In this document: one piece after another, positions 1-8,190 of the stretch
Layout: each line of letters opens with the position of its first letter
How positions within the stretch are numbered: position 1 is the first letter of the stretch
Source: Larix sibirica
Lineage: Eukaryota > Streptophyta > Pinopsida > Pinales > Pinaceae
NCBI GenBank assembly: GCA_004151065.3
Contig: NWUY0300106954.1
Span: 11,835-21,998, forward strand
Direction: 5' to 3'
Length of the DNA: 10,164 nucleotides
Notes under the pieces: generated by a model
What the model was told of the DNA's origin: nothing
Databases searched by the model: none
Seen by the model: the letters and a program-made list of their open reading frames with translations, nothing else
Made by a program: the position numbers and the translations under genes

Positions 1-552
1 ATGATTTCCACAAGGAAAAATGGAACAACCACTAACACATAGCCAAGTAAAAATTCACAATTCATCCAAGCCAATCCATAGTTGGGTTTATCAAGATGCT
101 AAGGAAATGGAAGGGAATGAATTGCTAAGCTAGTGAGCTCAACCACAGAGCTAAGGATACCTTTGCAAGCTACAGCTAGCTTGGTACCCNNACTTACAAA
201 GCATATGCGTCCAACAACAATATACTAACAAAGTAAAGAGAAGGGTTGACATGGGTTCCTAACATAATAGTGATGAGTCAACTCACATTTACAGATAGGA
301 ATCATTGATAACTATTCTCACTAACAATTTGAGAACTAAATTATGATAAGTTTTAATATCTTCAAAACAAATAAAATAAATCTCATATAAATATATAACT
401 TCTATAACATTAAAATTTTCTTGTTATTTAAGTTTATTTTCATTCACTTAAGTCTTAATATTATATTATGTTTATACTTGAAATGCCTCCAATTTATGTA
501 AATTATTTTCGATGCATTTTTTTATTTCTTATGTTTAAAAGAAATCACCAAA
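1..552. other. AT-rich non-coding stretch with a 2-base N gap at 190-191
   Basis: No open frame with recognisable content exists on either strand. From about 300 onward the sequence becomes very AT-rich. The NN marks undetermined sequence or a small assembly join. Confidence 0.7.
166..183. repeat. 7-bp inverted repeat next to undetermined bases
   Basis: CAAGCTA (166-172) and TAGCTTG (177-183) are perfectly complementary around a 4-base loop. Two N at 190-191 follow. The stem is short and may be chance. Confidence 0.4.
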
Positions 553-628
553 TTAAGAATTAAATTTCCTAACTTTCATTATTTACTACATTAAGGATTA
601 AATTTCCTAACTTTCATTATCTACTTCT
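553..628. repeat. Imperfect 38-bp tandem duplication
   Basis: Positions 553-590 and 591-628 are two adjacent copies sharing ATTAAATTTCCTAACTTTCA, with a handful of mismatches mostly at the right end. The region is strongly AT-rich and has no coding signal. Confidence 0.9.
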
Positions 629-644
629 TTTGCATTGAATTAAA

Positions 645-659
645 TTTTTTTTTTTTTTT
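645..659. repeat. Poly(T) run of 15
   Basis: Fifteen consecutive T lie just after the 38-bp duplication. A retroposon tail on the - strand is possible, but no retroposon body is recognisable to its right, so a simple mononucleotide tract is the safer reading. Confidence 0.85.
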
Positions 660-1161
660 AATTTTCAAAATCTACTTCGAAGTAAGTTTTTTTATTCATT
701 TTTATTTGAAAGAGAAACAACTACATTTCATTATGTAGGGTCTAAATTTTCTAGCTTAGTCCTTGTCAAAGTAGGTACTATTGATTTTGGAGAGAATCAA
801 CAACTATTCACCTTTTATTAATTTACCAAGTTTCTCCAAGATATTCCAAAGTTATGTAAAAATCAATTTATTTGTGCTTTTTTTTATTATTTTTTGTAAA
901 TTTATAGTTCAATTTTCCTATTCATTATTGGAATATTGATGAGACTTAATACCTGGTGGGCATGTCTTTTAGAGCATTTGTCGGACATAAAAATCAATTT
1001 AACATATAAAAAAACAAAATTAAACTATTGGTTTAGTTATAGGTGTGTACTTAATTGTTAGGTGGATTTGTTAGGCACACTACAATCGATGTCTACTTGA
1101 TTTCTTAGCAACACTATAGTCGATTTCTGCTCATTTTAATTTGTTGTATGCATCCTCGACC
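660..1161. other. AT-rich non-coding stretch
   Basis: Stops are dense in all frames, and many homopolymer A and T runs are present. I see no repeat, RNA gene or coding signal here beyond local simple-sequence bias. Confidence 0.7.
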
Positions 1162-1240
1162 TTGCATGCACTCTCTACAGATGGTGACCACAAAACTACA
1201 TGCATCTATATCTACATATATTGCATGCAACCTCTACACA
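1162..1240. repeat. Short direct repeat around a TTGCATGCA palindrome
   Basis: TTGCATGCACTCTCTACAGA (1162-1181) and TTGCATGCAACCTCTACACA (1221-1240) differ at few positions and lie 59 bp apart. The TGCATGCA core is self-complementary. TGCATGCA-type words occur as RY elements in seed-gene promoters, but no gene is visible to connect them with. Confidence 0.6.
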
Positions 1241-1385
1241 AAATAATGGAGTGGAGGACAAGAGAAATAGGAGAAAGGGTGAAACCATTCTAGTAAAATC
1301 TCCATCATGATCCCATACAAGGTTTCTCAAGAGATATCAGATGTACAATTCTGTAATAGAAGAACTTGACTATAAGCAACAACAT

Positions 1386-1538
1386 GAATGGAAGCATCTA
1401 GGCGTACTGGTCAATAGCAAGAATGGGAGCATCTAGCCATACATTTAAGTAATTGAATCCCTAGCGGTATCTATACAATACAACTCTGTAATGAAATCCC
1501 TAGATATAAGTACCAACAATAATAGAAGCATCTAGCCA
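1386..1538. repeat. Three diverged copies of a roughly 18-bp motif
   Basis: Variants of GAATGGAAGCATCTAG occur at about 1386-1405, 1421-1440 and 1521-1538, with near-identical AGCATCTAGCCA ends in the last two. The irregular spacing suggests an old, decayed local duplication. Confidence 0.6.
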
Positions 1539-3439
1539 AAAGTAGGAGCTAAGGCCAGCTAATCACATAAAATCTAAAAGCAAAGGGATGCTAAGGTGAA
1601 CCTATCAAATATAGGTTAGAAGTATCATACCTTTTTCCTTCTCTAGATGGTTTGGTGTTTTCTAACCCTTAGTATGGATTCCCTGCAAATCATATACACA
1701 TAAGTTTACTCATGTAAAACAAATGAAAAATAGTCTAAAAAGAGAGGCAACATTATCTATAATTTGACCTTGTAGAGACAAGGAAAGAGCGAAAGGGTCA
1801 GCATCCACAACTGGTATTACAACTTTCGCTATAACCACAATAACTCCTTTTATTGGGTGTAATGATATGCATATTGCTATTGGACCTACTAGTAACCAAC
1901 ATATGGGTGTTCAACCTCATACAACTCTTCCTCATCACTATCTTGGGAGGAGATCAATTCTAGTTCCAAATCCTATGTTGTTATTTAGATATTTGAGCAT
2001 GAAAATTGCTTTGAAAAATAGTGTAACTCTTGAAATGCTCAAACTAGTTTAAATCATAACAAAAAAATAACTAGTTAGGACTCACCTCCTATGATCTTTT
2101 GTAGAATTTCAGAGACATTTTGTGAGGGAAATGGAATTTGATGCAAATTAAATTGTATCCCACTTCTTGTGTCCATATTGGAGACTCAGTTCCTAATCCA
2201 TTAGCTCAATGATGAAGAGGAGAAACACCAACAATTTGTGCTCGTAAACTTGGACCTAGACCCTTCATTCTTAGACTTGGAAAGGGAGAACCACCATGAT
2301 TTTGTCAAAAGGGTTGTTTGTCCATATCTTCTCCTATAGATTTTTGTCTCAAATTGTAACTGGAACCTGGTCTCTAGTAATTGGCGGTTCCAAACAATGC
2401 ATCATCTAGATGCAACTTCGTCACACACAAGCCACCACATGTAGAATGGACTGAGATGAAAACCCTCATTGGTCTAGATAGCATAGATGTAGAACTCTGA
2501 AGTCCACTTATCTACAATTTACTTAAATTACCTTAGTAATATCCAAAATCGTCAACTGATAAACCAAAATAAACCCTATCCATAGCCAAAATTGTGCTCA
2601 GTTTCATCTCTACACTTCACCAGAATCCATACCCTTCCAAAAATGCTTTATGGAGCCCAAGATTCCTCCCCCAAAGAAATAGTGAAAATACATGTCCTTC
2701 TGTGTTGTTTTAAGCTTATGTCTAAGAGGTGAAGAGGAAAGAAGAAATTTAAACATATTAAAAGAGTCATAACTGCAAATATTGTCAGGACTTCATTTTT
2801 AACTTCTAGAAATCTTGAACATGCTTTTGAAAACCTAATCTAAATGCTACTTTTAGTATCATCTTTGTGTAGTATTACTATATAAACCATACATGTTGAA
2901 TCATTGGTGTGAATAACCAATTTCTTATCCATAATATCTTAGAAGCAACATTTTTTTTCTCAAGAACACAAATCAAATTCCCTAGTGAAAAGAAGAAATC
3001 AATTCTCTAGCCAAAACAACTAGAAGAGACTACTATATCTTTGAAATTTTGGTGAAGATATTGGTTTGAAATTTAATAGGTAGGCAATAATAGAATTCCT
3101 GAGAGAGAATCGTGGTGGTCGTTTCAAGAGGGAAAGACTCAATATGATTTATGTGGATGCTCTCTCAGTTGTGGGCATGGTTATTGCAACCATTCCCATC
3201 AATGGATACTTTTGTCATCAACAATACATGCCTCCCTGTTTGTGCAAGACCTTTGCATGAAATCCATTTGTAAAGCATATATGAAATAACACTTGTAAAT
3301 CGATAGAGTAGAGCATTACAAGAAACACTGATTTTCTATAAATATACCATGACCATATCTCAAATATATTTGCTCGATTACTAATTGCCTGACATTTGTG
3401 TAGTAATAAAGGCAATGATGGCGTGGTTCAACATGGACC
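1539..3439. other. Non-coding stretch, no gene recognised
   Basis: Small open pieces are present at 1867-2052 (+) and 3218-3415 (-), but their peptides have no family features. A short + frame of about 45 codons around 2211-2336 contains NLDLDPSFLDLEREN and looks protein-like. It has no start, context or match that I recognise, so it is noted and not called. Confidence 0.55.
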
Positions 3440-3625
3440 AGCTCTTGAAAGAGAAGCCCCACGTGATGACCCTAGTGAGAGATAACCTTCATCAAGAAGA
3501 GGGCCAAGGACTTCAACATAATCCTTCACAATGTGTCCATTATGCATCTCTTCCATAAGGCCAAGCTTGACTAATCTATTGATATAAATGTTTCTCAACT
3601 GTCATAGACCATAAATGTAAGTTCC
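3440..3625 (-). other. Possible Copia-type polyprotein trace
   Basis: Reading from 3622 downward gives TYIYGL, a TGA (3604-3602), then QLRNIYINRLVKLGLMEEM. This resembles the Copia RT stretch around Y-G-L-K-Q-x-P-R-x-W-Y-x-R, with LLDE at 3499-3488 near where Y-V-D-D would be expected, although about eight residues too early. It also resembles the Copia pre-integrase R-L-G-H-I-N-x-x-R-I-x-R-L-V-K-x-G-L, with an out-of-frame ELVHV near 3447. The two readings exclude each other and both need gaps. I treat it as a weak trace of a Copia element and not a called domain. Confidence 0.25.
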
Positions 3626-3633
3626 AAATTTAC

Positions 3634-3711
3634 AACTGAGATCATTGGTATTATTGAGAAACTGAGATCATTGGTATTATTGAGAAACTGAGATCATTGG
3701 TATTATTGAGA
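3634..3711. repeat. Perfect tandem repeat, 3 x 26 bp
   Basis: Three identical 26-bp copies lie head to tail at 3634-3659, 3660-3685 and 3686-3711. Each contains CTGAGATCATTGGTATTATT. Perfect identity in a region where every other feature is decayed suggests a recent expansion by slippage or unequal exchange, or sequence kept uniform by conversion. Confidence 0.97.
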
Positions 3712-3798
3712 GTCTTTATGAAATGTCTTGGAACATCCTCACTTTTTTTCCGACTATCGATTTTTTTTCCAGCGAAAAAGGCCACAATCGGAGACAAC

Positions 3799-3849
3799 CC
3801 ACTTTGAGAAACACAAAAAATCACATATTTACCACTTTGAGAAACACAA
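3799..3849. repeat. Exact 18-bp direct repeat
   Basis: CCACTTTGAGAAACACAA occurs at 3799-3816 and again at 3832-3849, 33 bp apart start to start. The intervening bases are AT-rich. The GAGAAAC core is also found at the 26-bp repeat junctions just to the left (TTGAGAAACTG), which may be coincidence or shared origin. Confidence 0.9.
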
Positions 3850-4602
3850 TTATTATGACACTTATCAAAGTATTGATAAATATGCCCATGCTTCGAACGT
3901 TGCGCACTAAGAAATCCATGTGCTACCATTTTAAAGCTAGATGGTATGGGGAGACCTACGTAACATAAAAGCAATAAAAAATATGTAGAAATTAATCCAC
4001 ATGCTCATAAGGAATATAAATAGGACCCATTGGGTTTGGAAGATATGCATATTATTATACGTAATTCATAGGATTAAGGAAGACCGAGACAAAGGTTTGA
4101 TTTCTCGAACTAAGATAAAGATGTGATTTTCTTGAACTTAAACACCTATAATGGAACCATACATGTATATGTACGCATTACACATAGAGAATATTTGGGT
4201 AGCAAGGTTTTCCTATTGTAAAATCTACCAAAAATTTGTTTCATTGAAGTGCCCATGGGCCAGAAGTGATGAACGATGAGAACTTTCAGCCAAGAGTGAA
4301 AACCTGTGGCAAATAGAAACATAACATTCCAAATCTATACTCTTAATGGAAAGTAATAACATTAGAAGCATCATATGACAATTACAATATTCACTTATAG
4401 ATAAGTGGATATATTTTATTTTCATCCCAACTAAAAATAATTACAGGGAACCACATTTTAAGTGACCACAAACTTTAAAAATAAATTTCCTTGCTTTGGT
4501 TAGAGCTTGAAGTTATCTTGCCCTTCATAATTATGGTTGTAAATGAAATAAATTAACAAAAAATAACACAAGATATTTTTTTACTGATCATGCACAAGAA
4601 AT
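3850..4602. other. Non-coding stretch, no gene recognised
   Basis: The - strand piece at 4225-4425 (66 codons) is hydrophobic then His/Ser-rich, without a recognisable motif or start context. I see nothing else in this stretch. Confidence 0.55.
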
Positions 4603-4840
4603 CATTTAATTGCATCTAAAACTAATAGGGCACACACTAATAAATACAAGCATTGGAACAACATACTAGGTGCTAATATGTTAGTTCCATGTTTTGTTTG
4701 AATTTCTCCATTTTTATTGAATGTCTGATCTTTTCCATTACCAAAATTGTTCATGGATAAGTTACATATTATAAACCATAAACTATTTAATGGCATGTGA
4801 AACTAATATGGATAACACACTAATAAACATATGCATTGGA
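4603..4840. repeat. Diverged direct-repeat pair of about 55 bp
   Basis: Positions 4603-4657 and 4784-4840 align over their length with small gaps. Both share TTTAAT, then AAACTAATA, CACACTAATAAA and GCATTGGA in the same order. Copy starts are 181 bp apart. This may be a tandem duplication of a roughly 180-bp unit whose middle has diverged, or the two ends of a small non-autonomous element. Confidence 0.65.
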
Positions 4841-5138
4841 TGAGTTGAATATATTAGTCACGGTGCCCTTATGTATTAGGAATATTTTTTTTGTAAGATT
4901 CGAAGATTTATATTAGAAACAGAAGAAGAATACACATGTATCTACAAAATTCCTTAGATTGTTAAGGAGGTTTAGGGTATCCATATAGCAAAGTGGTTGC
5001 AAGAAACTAGACCGGATTCATGAGTTTGAAAGCAATAAGGTCCATGTTTTTCTATTCCCCCATAGGTTGGGGGTTATGACCCTAATCATAATAAAAAAGA
5101 CCAAACATACAAAGATGAAGCATAACATGACTTAACTA
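4841..5138. other. Non-coding stretch left of the unassigned block
   Basis: It contains T8 at 4885-4892 and the hairpin at 5057-5073. It could be 3' sequence of whatever the 5139-5761 block was, since that block ends with a TGA- or TAA-rich transition here, but there is no direct support. Confidence 0.4.
5057..5073. repeat. Small G/C hairpin
   Basis: CCCCCA and TGGGGG form a perfect 6-bp inverted repeat around the 5-base loop TAGGT. On the - strand it is part of a purine-rich stretch (GGGGGAATAGAAAAA), which loosely resembles a polypurine tract. No LTR end is identifiable beside it. Confidence 0.4.
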
Positions 5139-5761
5139 TTAAATGCCATCATGGGTTAGGGAATGATTACAACCTGGTTGAACTTGGTTCAACATGTCAC
5201 CCGAATGCTGAAAAGGTTCATCCTTCGAAATGAAGTTGGGATTCTCCCAGGTCTCCATAAGCTCGAGCAGCTGGTATAGTTGGTCATTGAGATTGGAATT
5301 CATTGTGACTTGATTCTTGGCCAAATTTTGAATTCCCATTTCCAATCTGTTGAAGTTGTTCTCCATCATTTGCATCAAATTCTCCCACCGAGTTGAAGCT
5401 CCTAAGGTCTCTCTTGTTCCCTGATTGCTATTCTTCAACCAACCTTCATCAAGAGCCATACCCATCATGGCTTTCATGCCCCAAAAAATATGAGGGTCTT
5501 GGTGTGCCTGGTCTCTTTGGTTCGCAGTGCCCCAAAGTCCTTGATGATTCCCTCGAAACCAGACTGCAAGGCCTCTGGTGAATTTCCACAACTCCTTTTC
5601 TTCGTTCGATTCTCCTAGTCTTTGATTCGATCATGGGCCTGTCAGCTTACCCTCGATCCAAAGAAGCCACGTAGCTTGTCCAATTCCTTCACGACCCTTG
5701 GCATATGAGTCTGCTTGGGACCAGAGGACGTGCGTTTGCGGGTGGTTTTGGATCTAACCAT
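5139..5761 (-). other. Unrecognised coding-like block, possible gag-like or host-gene fragment
   Basis: An ATG at 5761 opens a 39-codon stretch with a very basic start (MVRSKTTRKRTSSGPKQ; six of seventeen residues are Lys or Arg) and a KELDKLRGFFG segment, ending near 5642. A second frame is open from about 5638 through 5139; from the ATG at 5591 it is 150 codons. It has an amphipathic, possibly coiled-coil part (MQMMENNFNRLEMGIQNLAK, then LNDQLYQLLELMETWE). A basic N-terminus followed by a coiled coil is seen in some LTR-retrotransposon gag proteins, but no zinc knuckle or gag motif is visible and I cannot name it. A GTAAGC at 5650-5645 could be a splice donor. The third frame is also fairly open, so low stop density from composition is a real alternative. 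Confidence 0.3.
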
Positions 5762-5870
5762 TATGCTCGTATGTAGGACGAAACCAGAGTCGAGGCGACA
5801 AGAGGAGAAGGTGAACTGAAACAAGCGAAAGAGTCTGAAGCGATGAGCAGTAGGGTGTAATTTCTAAGTT

Positions 5871-6115
5871 AAAGAGGAAAGAACACACCTACGGCGGGAT
5901 GAGAACCAAAGCCATCTCCATTGATGATGAAAACATGCCACCATATTCCGTCTTGCTCTAGCCATGATAAACCACCTTCTGGATGGAACATCTCCTGCGT
6001 ACGATTGAACTCCTTCCTTAGTGATGCAACCAATGTAACGCTGCTTTTTTTATTTCACTAGATCGAGCGGCAGCAAGCATTAAAGCCTTGTCTCTCCACT
6101 CTTTCCCAGTTTTCC
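5871..6115 (-). other. Unassigned coding-like stretch downstream of the LINE RNase H
   Basis: Two frames are unusually open here. One is open from 6057 to 5871, about 60 codons, and contains EMFHPEGGLSWLEQDGIWWH. Another is open between about 6118 and 6020 and contains GKEWRDKALMLAAARSSEI. Base composition is less AT-rich than to the left. I do not recognise either peptide. It could be the LINE tail and 3' UTR, or part of an older element that the LINE entered. No start, motif or splice evidence decides. Confidence 0.25.
6046..6052 (-). other. Short A7 run, possible 3' end of the LINE
   Basis: On the - strand GAAATAAAAAAAGC lies about 65 bp after the last recognisable ORF2 codons (stop at 6116). 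It resembles a poly(A) signal merged with a short tail. A run of seven is weak evidence, and no target-site duplication can be tested. A T8 on the + strand at 4885-4892 is a less likely alternative. Confidence 0.25.
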
Positions 6116-6259
6116 CTATGAGTTGGCATGTCGCTGCGACATGTTAAGTCTTTCATGCCACGCGTCACGGGGTTGCATGTCCCAACAGTTTAGATCTCGA
6201 CATTTGTTACGAAGTTGGCATTCTATGTTGTCGTTCCAGGCCATGTCTAAGTCTTCCTT

Positions 6260-6673
6260 TGGGTGGTCCACTCCCCAATTGGCCAGCCTGCAGTCTGCCA
6301 ACTTGATGACTCTTCATCTGACGTGGTGGGGGATGATGACAAGAGTTCGATCCAGGATGCTTTCCAGCAATTCAATTTTGGAGGAAAGTCTCCAATTAGG
6401 ACTGATCTTATGAGCTTTAGTTCCATTGAGAAGCTTAAGGAGAATTTGGATCATTAATGTGGAGTCTCCTTCTACAATGAGTTTGTAGAACCCATTGGTG
6501 CGAGTTATGCATATTCTTGATGTCATGGAAAAAATATTGGAAGCATTGTTGCTATCTGATCTCGTGAAGCTCAAATAAATTCTTAATATTTCACCTTTTT
6601 AATTCCTGAGAACGCCTCCATATCCTTATGGACCAGGATTTCCCCGACTTGCTCCATCAAAGTTCAGTTTGAT
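6260..6673 (-). other. RNase H (RVT_3-type) domain remnant at the ORF2 C-terminus
   Basis: This domain would degrade RNA in the RNA/DNA hybrid; many plant LINEs carry one after zf-RVT. KLNFDGASRGNPGP starts at 6670, with the first catalytic Asp at 6658-6656, then GYGGVLRN after a TAA at 6626-6628. LIVEGDS holds another catalytic Asp at 6466-6464. LADCRLANWGVD (from 6301) supplies the C-terminal Asp. The acidic residue expected just after the SNN motif is Ser (6541-6539) in the sequence SNNASNIF, so one catalytic Glu is gone. Stops at 6601 and 6316 also break it. All pieces stay in one frame across more than 400 bp, so decay here is by substitution. Confidence 0.9.
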
Positions 6674-7081
6674 GAATCCATTTTCTAGAGGGGACCAATT
6701 GTTTGGGCTTTTCGAATTGAGTCTCGGCCTTGAAATGAGGGGTATGGATAATTGTTGGTGGAGATTCCAAGCTTGAAGAATGCTTTTTCCTTGGATTGAA
6801 CCTTTCCAGTCTTCCTGATTCCATTGAGACGATATGATTGTTTCCCTAATATTCATTTGAATTTTCTTCCAGGGATAAGTGATGTCTTGATGGGCATCTT
6901 TAAAAATCATGTGATTTCATTCCTACCACATCTCCCATAGAAGGAAGCTTGGGTAGAGTTGAAAAATCATGTTCACACTCTTATTTTTGGAGAATGTGTG
7001 ACTCCATTGGGAAATGGTGTTCTGAATGCTTGCTTTGTCCCTGTCTGATCTCCTGAAGATTTCTCCCCCCTTGTCCCATAT

Positions 7082-7285
7082 CTATTGAGTGAAGGAGCAC
7101 TGCTTGAGTAGGTGTTCTAGTGTTTCTCCTTCTTGTCAACATAGAAAACAGAGTTAGGGACCTTCAAATCCTTTATGTAGAATGCGATCCCAGGTAAGGA
7201 TTTTGTTCCAGGAAACCAACCAAAGGAAGGTAGCTACTTTGGGTCATAAGTTCTATTTCCATATTTGTTTCCAGATAGGCTCCTA
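7082..7285 (-). other. zf-RVT (zinc-binding region in reverse transcriptase) remnant
   Basis: The frame read from 7285 downward gives PKVATFLWLVSWNKILTWDR and then HKGFEGP, the standard opening of plant zf-RVT domains. The zinc ligands are visible: C-x2-C at 7150 and 7141, and H-x4-C at 7114 and 7099. Stops at 7285, 7255, 7246, 7156, 7138 and 7084 interrupt it. Downstream, LLWEMW followed by a stop, E and a second stop (6925, 6919) corresponds to the common W-K/E-x-R-N tract linking zf-RVT to RNase H. Confidence 0.88.
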
Positions 7286-7289
7286 TTGA

Positions 7290-8190
7290 AGCCAATTGAT
7301 ATCCCCTTTGATTCCTTTAGAGAGAAGGTTCCTTTTATTTTATCGCCCCATCGAAGGATGTATTCTCCTTCTTGATGCAATATTTTGTGTGAGTTTAGTT
7401 CTTTCCGAAGCGTTTCCCGGGCTTGGTCTTGCGATGGGGGTTTCCATGTTGAAATATCTGTCCATTTTCTCCACTGCAATTCTTGGTTTTCCGGGCTCCA
7501 GAAGTGACACACCAAGAAGCAATTGGCTGAGAGGGTGGCTTGTCTAAGCGGCCTGATGTGTTCTAGGGATTTCAATTTTCCACACTGCTGCCAGGCATTG
7601 TCCCATAAGAAGGCAGTTTGTCCATTGCGTATTTCCCAAAAGGCATGCTCTTGGATGATTCCCCTATTCTTCCAGGTGACCTTCCATATGATTGATCCAT
7701 CATTGGTTTCTTGGAGTATGATCAGTTCTTGGGTCGGTATGTCGTGCACATACTTTCTTTTCCAAATTTGGGCCCAGAGGGATTTTTGGCTTGTGAGCCA
7801 TCTCCACCAGAGTTTGGACGACATAGATTTATTCTTTGTTTCCGCATCTCAAAGTCTGAGACCACCCAGGATATTTGTCTTGCAAATTTTATCCCAAGCC
7901 ACTAGGGCCCATTTTATTTTTGCATCTTTTTTCCACCCCATAAAAAGGTTCTCTGGATTGAGCGAATTTCATTAAGAAATATTTTGGGAGCAACAAGGAT
8001 GGAGAATAGGTAGGAACACATGCTGCACAAGACAGAGTTAATAAGGATTAATCTACCATCTAGGTTGAGAGTACGAAACGCCCAGTTGGATAGCTTTGAA
8101 TCCATTATAGCAATAAGATTATGCTTGGCATGGTGCTTTTTTTCCAAGGAGTAGATAGGAACTCCTGGATAGGTGGAAGGAATAGATCCT
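7290..8190 (-). other. RT C-terminal/connection region of the LINE ORF2 remnant
   Basis: SKLSNWAFRTLNLDGRLILI (8096-8037) is the strongly conserved LINE stretch after the palm, followed by VAPKIF and FLWGG (7946-7932). A one-base slip in the A-run near 7935 moves the reading to another frame. There DAKIKWALVAWDKICK and LGGLRL follow, with a TGA at 7849-7851. The longest open piece (7824-7234, 196 codons) has WEIRNG (7638-7621) and LWDNAW (7608-7591), both typical of the segment between RT and zf-RVT. Its last 25 or so residues are probably out of frame, because the true path resumes in a different frame at about 7285. Confidence 0.87.

Noticed and set aside
174-189. GCTAGC followed by GGTACC, resembling a cloning polylinker
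   Set aside because: Only two hexamers are present, with ordinary plant-like sequence on both sides. No longer vector match is visible, so coincidence is more likely.
1867-2052. 61-codon + strand frame
   Set aside because: There is no recognisable motif, codon bias or neighbour, and a frame of this length is expected by chance.
3651-3974. 107-codon - strand frame with overlapping + strand frames
   Set aside because: It overlaps the 26-bp array and the 18-bp repeats. The repeated CVSQSG in the peptide comes from the DNA repeat, and no domain is visible.
4225-4796. - strand frames of 64-66 codons
   Set aside because: The peptides are of low information, in AT-rich sequence with no start context or family features. 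A protease-like reading of the first was considered and not supported.
5041-5073. Polypurine tract next to an LTR
   Set aside because: The purine-rich - strand stretch is short, and no TG...CA-bounded long repeat or primer-binding site could be found in the window.
6123-6457. Open frames of 96 and 64 codons on the + strand
   Set aside because: They lie antisense to the RNase H and its C-terminal tail, whose motifs are clear on the - strand.
7296-7975. Open frames of 60-150 codons on the + strand
   Set aside because: They are antisense to the long ORF2 segment (7824-7234) and have no features of their own.
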